In this document: piece by piece, positions 13,669-16,404 of the stretch
How positions within the stretch are numbered: position 1 is the stretch's first letter
Layout: each line of letters begins with the position of its first letter
NCBI GenBank assembly: GCA_900551675.1
Contig: URXH01000039.1
Location: forward strand, 1 to 16,404
Reading direction: 5' to 3'
DNA length: 16,404 bases
Source of the DNA: an uncultured bacterium
GTDB taxonomy: Bacteria > Cyanobacteriota > Vampirovibrionia > Gastranaerophilales > Gastranaerophilaceae
Made by a program: the position numbers and the translations under genes
The notes under the pieces: model-generated
What the model saw: only the letters and a program-made list of their open reading frames with translations
Database searches by the model: none
What the model was told of the DNA's origin: nothing

Positions 13669-14562
13669 TTATGCTGTCTGAACGGTGTGAATAATTTTTC
13701 TGAGTACACCGCCGTATTTTTTTAGCTCAAGCCTTGAATTTTCAATATCCAGTTTCATAATAATTGATATAATTGCCGTTTTAATCTCCCAATTACATTT
13801 TAACAGAGTTGCAAGAGCTTCGCTGTGTGTAACATTTGCGATTTGTGCAACAATTCTTATTGCTCTGTCTTTTAATTTTTCATTAACAGGCTGTAAATCA
13901 ATCATAAAATTTTCATAAGTTTTTCCGATTTTTATCATAGCGCCTGTCGAAAGCATATTTAAAATCATTTTTTGAGCGGTTCCTGCTTTTAATCTTGAAG
14001 AGCCTGCAATAACTTCAGGACCGACTTCCGCGCATATTACAAGCCCTGCTTCTTCTGCAATTCGTCCTTGGGGGTTGCAAGTAATACCAATTGTTTTGCA
14101 GTTAACTTCTTCAGCTCTTTTTAAGACGCCGAGAAGGTATTTAGGATTTCCGCTTGCAGAAATGACTACTGCGACATCGTTTTCATTTAAAACTTTTGCA
14201 TCTTCATAGCCTAGATCAGGGTTATCTTCTGCTCCTTCTATGGAATGTCTGATAGCTTTATCACCGCCGCAGATAAAGCCCTGTACCATATCATGGGAAA
14301 CACTGAATGTCGGAGGACATTCAGAGGCATCTAAAATTCCGAGTCTTCCTGATGTTCCGGCTCCAAAATAGATTAATCTCCCGCCTTTTAAGAACTGTTT
14401 TGCAATCAAATCGACACCTTGTGCGATATGTTCTGTTTCTTCTTCAACAGCAAGTGCAACGAGTTTATCTTCCTCGTTCATTTTTTTTACGATTTCAATG
14501 GTAGGAAGAATATCAATATCTTTAGTATTCTCATTCCTGTACTCTGTAATAATATCTGACAT
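13669..14562 (-). CDS. murQ: N-acetylmuramic acid 6-phosphate etherase
   Basis: 297 residues, the normal length. MurQ cleaves the lactyl ether of MurNAc 6-phosphate to give GlcNAc 6-phosphate and D-lactate in cell-wall recycling. The SIS domain shows FGAGTSGRLGILDASECPPTF at 66-86, written here as FGAGTSGRLG plus DASECPP, with catalytic E81, then SIEGAEDNP with the second glutamate E112, and AGSSRLKAGTAQK later. AGGTG five bases before the ATG supports the start. It lies 51 bases after ribH and runs into gpsA. No MurNAc kinase, PTS transporter or glucosaminidase gene accompanies it, so the substrate route is not shown here. The LD-carboxypeptidase in this window is another recycling enzyme, though not linked in an operon. 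Confidence 0.96.
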   Translation of the reverse strand: MSDIITEYRNENTKDIDILPTIEIVKKMNEEDKLVALAVEEETEHIAQGVDLIAKQFLKGGRLIYFGAGTSGRLGILDASECPPTFSVSHDMVQGFICGGDKAIRHSIEGAEDNPDLGYEDAKVLNENDVAVVISASGNPKYLLGVLKRAEEVNCKTIGITCNPQGRIAEEAGLVICAEVGPEVIAGSSRLKAGTAQKMILNMLSTGAMIKIGKTYENFMIDLQPVNEKLKDRAIRIVAQIANVTHSEALATLLKCNWEIKTAIISIIMKLDIENSRLELKKYGGVLRKIIHTVQTA

Positions 14563-14578
14563 TTTGCACCTGCTTTCT

Positions 14579-14595
14579 AATCGGAAAATCCGATT
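14579..14595. other. Small hairpin between ribH and murQ
   Basis: AATCGGA (14579-14585) and TCCGATT (14589-14595) pair perfectly around AAA. No T run follows on the minus strand, so it is not a typical terminator. It may limit ribH read-through or stabilise an RNA end. Confidence 0.45.
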
Positions 14596-14613
14596 TCCCT
14601 TAAATAATAAACA

Positions 14614-15075
14614 CTATATTAATTTTAATAAATTAGCCATTTCAATTGCTGATTTAGCTGCATCAGAGCCTTTGTTGCCTGCTTTGGTTCCGGCTCTTTC
14701 AATTGCCTGTTCGATATTATCTGTTGTAAGAACTCCAAAAATAACAGGAACACCTGTCTGCAGGCTTACCTGTGCAATACCTTTGGAAACTTCAGCGCTC
14801 ACATAATCAAAGTGTGCCGTTGCACCTCTGATTACTGCTCCGAGTGTAATAATTGCATTATATTTGCCTGATTGAGCAAATTTTTGTGCGGTAATCGGAA
14901 TTTCAAAGGCACCGGGGACTTTTACTATATCTATATTATCGTCTGATACGCCATGTCGTTTAAGTTCATCAAGCGCGCCTGACAATAGTTTAGAGCCGAT
15001 AAAATCGTTAAACCTTGATAAAATTATACAAAACTTTTCATTTCCTGCTACTAACTGACCTTCATAAGTTTTCAT
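14614..15075 (-). CDS. ribH: 6,7-dimethyl-8-ribityllumazine synthase
   Basis: 153 residues, the usual lumazine synthase length. It condenses 5-amino-6-ribitylamino-uracil with 3,4-dihydroxy-2-butanone 4-phosphate in the penultimate step of riboflavin synthesis; the protein usually assembles as pentamers or 60-mers. Visible motifs are the ring-stacking aromatic F22 in SRFNDFI, VPGAFEIP at 53-60, LGAVIRGATAHFDYV with catalytic H88, and GVLTTDN then ERAGTKAGNKG. GGAGAG close to the ATG supports the start, and a promoter lies upstream in the ccdA-like gene end. No other riboflavin gene and no FMN riboswitch-like structure is visible nearby, so it is a lone rib gene here. Confidence 0.97.
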   Translation of the reverse strand: MKTYEGQLVAGNEKFCIILSRFNDFIGSKLLSGALDELKRHGVSDDNIDIVKVPGAFEIPITAQKFAQSGKYNAIITLGAVIRGATAHFDYVSAEVSKGIAQVSLQTGVPVIFGVLTTDNIEQAIERAGTKAGNKGSDAAKSAIEMANLLKLI

Positions 15076-15102
15076 TTTTACTCTCCATTTATAGATACAA
15101 TT

Positions 15103-15131
15103 ATTTTAGCGCATTTGTACCTATTTTACAA
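15103..15131 (-). promoter_or_regulatory. Possible ribH promoter
   Basis: TTGTAA (15126-15131), 17 bases, then TAAAAT (15103-15108) on the minus strand. Transcription would start near 15096 and leave a leader of about 20 bases containing the GGAGAG ribosome binding site. Confidence 0.45.
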
Positions 15132-15825
15132 TAAGCGGAGCAAAAATCTTATAAAAAATATATATTGAGGCGATTACAAGAAGGCCGCCGCTGATTTTTA
15201 AAAGCCAGTCCGAAAATTTGTAAAATCCTTTCCAGTTTTTAAGATGTGAAGTCAAAAATCCTGCAAGAATAAGGATTAACCCCTGTCCCAGAGAGAATAA
15301 GAAAAGCATTAATATTGCCTGTGCAATGCTTGCTGAAAGTGATGCAAACGCCATAATGCCTGCTAAGATGGGCGTAGAACAGGGAGTGCCTGCAAGAGCA
15401 AATACTCCGCCCAGAATTATCGGATAAAGATAGGTATTTGTTCCGTCATTTTTCGGCATTTCTTTTATTACAACAGGAAGTTCAAAATCAAGCACGCCTA
15501 TAAGTTTTAAACCCATAACCATTATAATCCCTGCTAAAAATATCCCGAAATATCCCCCTGCAAAAGAGATAAAAACTTTTCCCGTTATGGCGCAGATAAT
15601 CCCAATAATCGAAAATACTATTGCGGTACCGAATACAAAAAATAGCATTTGAACAAATGTTTTTAGCGGTTTTGCATCTGAATATCCGCCGATATAACCT
15701 ATAATAATCGGAAGCATTGCTAAAGAGCACGGCGAAATTGAGGCCACAAGACCGCCTAAAAATGACAAGCCCAGTAATATAGGCAAACTTCCCTGTTGAG
15801 TAAAAAGGCTGATATAGTTTTCCAT
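15121..15825 (-). CDS. CcdA/DsbD-type transmembrane thiol-disulfide transporter
   Basis: 234 residues and about six membrane helices. It matches the CcdA and DsbD transmembrane family, which carries reducing equivalents from cytoplasmic thioredoxin across the membrane. The paired redox cysteines are present in the expected contexts: C33 in ASISPCSLAMLP (first helix) and C149 in LAGTPCSTP (fourth helix). The start is fixed by the upstream thioredoxin-like gene, whose stop lies two bases before this ATG. That coupling argues that the thioredoxin-like protein is its extracytoplasmic partner. Use in cytochrome c maturation is not shown, since no other ccm/ccs gene is present; general repair or assembly of exported thiol proteins is equally possible. 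Confidence 0.9.
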   Translation of the reverse strand: MENYISLFTQQGSLPILLGLSFLGGLVASISPCSLAMLPIIIGYIGGYSDAKPLKTFVQMLFFVFGTAIVFSIIGIICAITGKVFISFAGGYFGIFLAGIIMVMGLKLIGVLDFELPVVIKEMPKNDGTNTYLYPIILGGVFALAGTPCSTPILAGIMAFASLSASIAQAILMLFLFSLGQGLILILAGFLTSHLKNWKGFYKFSDWLLKISGGLLVIASIYIFYKIFAPLIVK

Positions 15826-15827
15826 AG

Positions 15828-16214
15828 TTATTCAAGTCCCTGCAGGCATTTATCCATTTCTTCTTCTGATATGGCGCCTTCTATTCTTTTTACCTGCGCA
15901 CCTTTTGAGTTGAGAAGAACAATTGTAGGTACAAGTGTTACATTATATTTTTTTATTTGTTCATCATTAAAAGAGTTTTTGTCCTGAACATGAATTTCTG
16001 TTAAAGTAATTTTGTCTTTGTATTTTGGCATAATATCTTCAAAAATTTTATTCATTGTCTGGCAGTCAAGGCACATTGCAGAGGTGAATTTAATAACCTG
16101 AGGCTTTCCGGTTTGAGCTATTTGTGCTGTTGTTGAACTGGATGTTGTAAGAAGCATATATGCCAATAGTGGTATAGCAAATATTAAAGCAATAATAATT
16201 ACATTTTTTTTCAT
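15828..16214 (-). CDS. Membrane-anchored thioredoxin-like protein
   Basis: 128 residues from the chosen ATG. An N-terminal hydrophobic segment (4-23, VIIIALIFAIPLLAYMLLTT) is a signal anchor or signal peptide. The thioredoxin fold follows: C48 and C51 in SAMCLDCQTM form the CxxC active site and P96 in LVPTIVLL is the cis-proline. The LD dipeptide between the cysteines differs from the GP of thioredoxin. A longer frame back to 16274 is rejected: AAAGGAG lies about eight bases before the ATG at 16214, and the canonical MKKN start of the hydrophobic segment begins there. Coupled with the CcdA-like gene, it probably acts outside the cytoplasmic membrane as that protein's reduced-thiol relay. The target is unknown. 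Confidence 0.88.
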   Translation of the reverse strand: MKKNVIIIALIFAIPLLAYMLLTTSSSTTAQIAQTGKPQVIKFTSAMCLDCQTMNKIFEDIMPKYKDKITLTEIHVQDKNSFNDEQIKKYNVTLVPTIVLLNSKGAQVKRIEGAISEEEMDKCLQGLE

Positions 16215-16236
16215 GAAAAGAACTCCTTTCTGTTTA

Positions 16237-16245
16237 ATATTAGCA
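16237..16245 (-). promoter_or_regulatory. Possible extended -10 promoter for the thioredoxin-like and CcdA-like pair
   Basis: The minus strand reads TGCTAATAT, an extended -10. A TTGAAA is present but 20 bases away, beyond the normal spacing, so support is partial. The leader of about 15-20 bases carries the AAAGGAG ribosome binding site. Confidence 0.4.
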
Positions 16246-16320
16246 TAAACTAAAAAGGATTTTTTCAAAACCACAATCGGGTAATTTTATCGAACTACAT
16301 AAATTATGTTATTGGAATAT

Positions 16321-16354
16321 TTCCCTCTCTTGGGAGAGGGATAAAGGGAGAGGG
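16321..16354. repeat. CCCTC/GGGAG palindromic repeat, copy 2
   Basis: CCCTCTC (16323-16329) pairs with GAGAGGG (16334-16340) around TTGG. A second purine arm, GGGAGAGGG (16346-16354), could pair instead, giving alternative hairpins. It resembles the element beside the prepilin gene at 7561-7594. Confidence 0.6.
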
Positions 16355-16362
16355 TTTTGTTA

Positions 16363-16385
16363 TGCGGGAACTATGCGTCCCCGCA
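16363..16385. repeat. GC-rich hairpin at the right edge
   Basis: TGCGGG (16363-16368) pairs with CCCGCA (16380-16385) around an 11-base loop. With the neighbouring CCCTC element it forms a composite intergenic repeat cut by the window end; the following CCCCGCACC is a further GC-rich piece. No gene is visible from 16275 to 16404. Confidence 0.45.
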
Positions 16386-16404
16386 CCCCGCACCAAATAT
16401 TCTT

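Noticed and set aside
13192..13725. 177-residue plus-strand ORF opposite gpsA and the murQ end
   Set aside because: It lies antisense to a well-supported gpsA and its translation resembles no family; long antisense frames are expected opposite such genes.
14563..15120. FMN riboswitch upstream of ribH
   Set aside because: The space between the ccdA-like stop and ribH is only 45 bases, too short for the conserved FMN aptamer, and none of its motifs is seen.
1..16404. CRISPR array, insertion sequence, prophage or defence island
   Set aside because: No evenly spaced direct repeats, transposase, integrase, phage structural gene or recognised defence gene is present in any frame I examined.

Overview
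The window is low in G+C and packed with genes, mostly on the minus strand. It looks chromosomal and bacterial, with no phage, transposase or CRISPR signature. The best guess for the source is an uncultured relative of the Gastranaerophilales (Vampirovibrionia or 'Melainabacteria', non-photosynthetic relatives of cyanobacteria). That guess rests on a prepilin with an AFTLAEVLIT start and an NGWxxPxDYP-type end, a three-domain NifU beside NifS, and dispersed palindromic repeats. It is an inference from remembered family features; no phylogenetic test was possible.

Left block (1-5431, all minus strand): a divergent Fmt-like formyltransferase cut by the window edge, smpB, an OppF/DppF-type ABC ATPase without its partners, a secreted or anchored repeat protein of unknown function, and a translationally coupled nifU-nifS pair for Fe-S cluster assembly. 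The pair ends at a clear intrinsic terminator.

Middle block (5432-10405, minus strand): a dispersed hairpin repeat in the putative nifU leader, an apparently truncated DUF1796-like gene, an LD-carboxypeptidase (peptidase S66) that may have a shortened C-terminus, a type IV prepilin-like gene with a long leader carrying its own promoter and a 14-codon mini-ORF, and mutS. mutS is transcribed divergently from a plus-strand gene for a small anchored protein, and their promoters overlap.

Right block: the plus strand carries the unknown anchored protein, a tRNA-Leu(CAG) and an 80-residue unknown protein. The 80-residue gene converges on a long minus-strand series read in the order anchored thioredoxin-like protein, CcdA-like transporter (thiol redox across the membrane), ribH (riboflavin), murQ (MurNAc-6P recycling), gpsA (glycerol-3-phosphate for phospholipids) and a RicT/PSP1 protein. 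murQ, gpsA and ricT are tightly coupled; ribH has a plausible promoter of its own.

The most striking non-coding signal is a shared start architecture. smpB, the ABC ATPase, the LD-carboxypeptidase, mutS and the 80-residue gene all lack a Shine-Dalgarno sequence, and each has a -10-like hexamer 6 or 7 bases before its ATG, as expected for leaderless mRNAs. Other genes in the window have normal Shine-Dalgarno leaders. Other points of interest are the prepilin leader cassette, the triplicated repeat protein and two decayed-looking genes. I found no obvious new defence or biosynthetic system.
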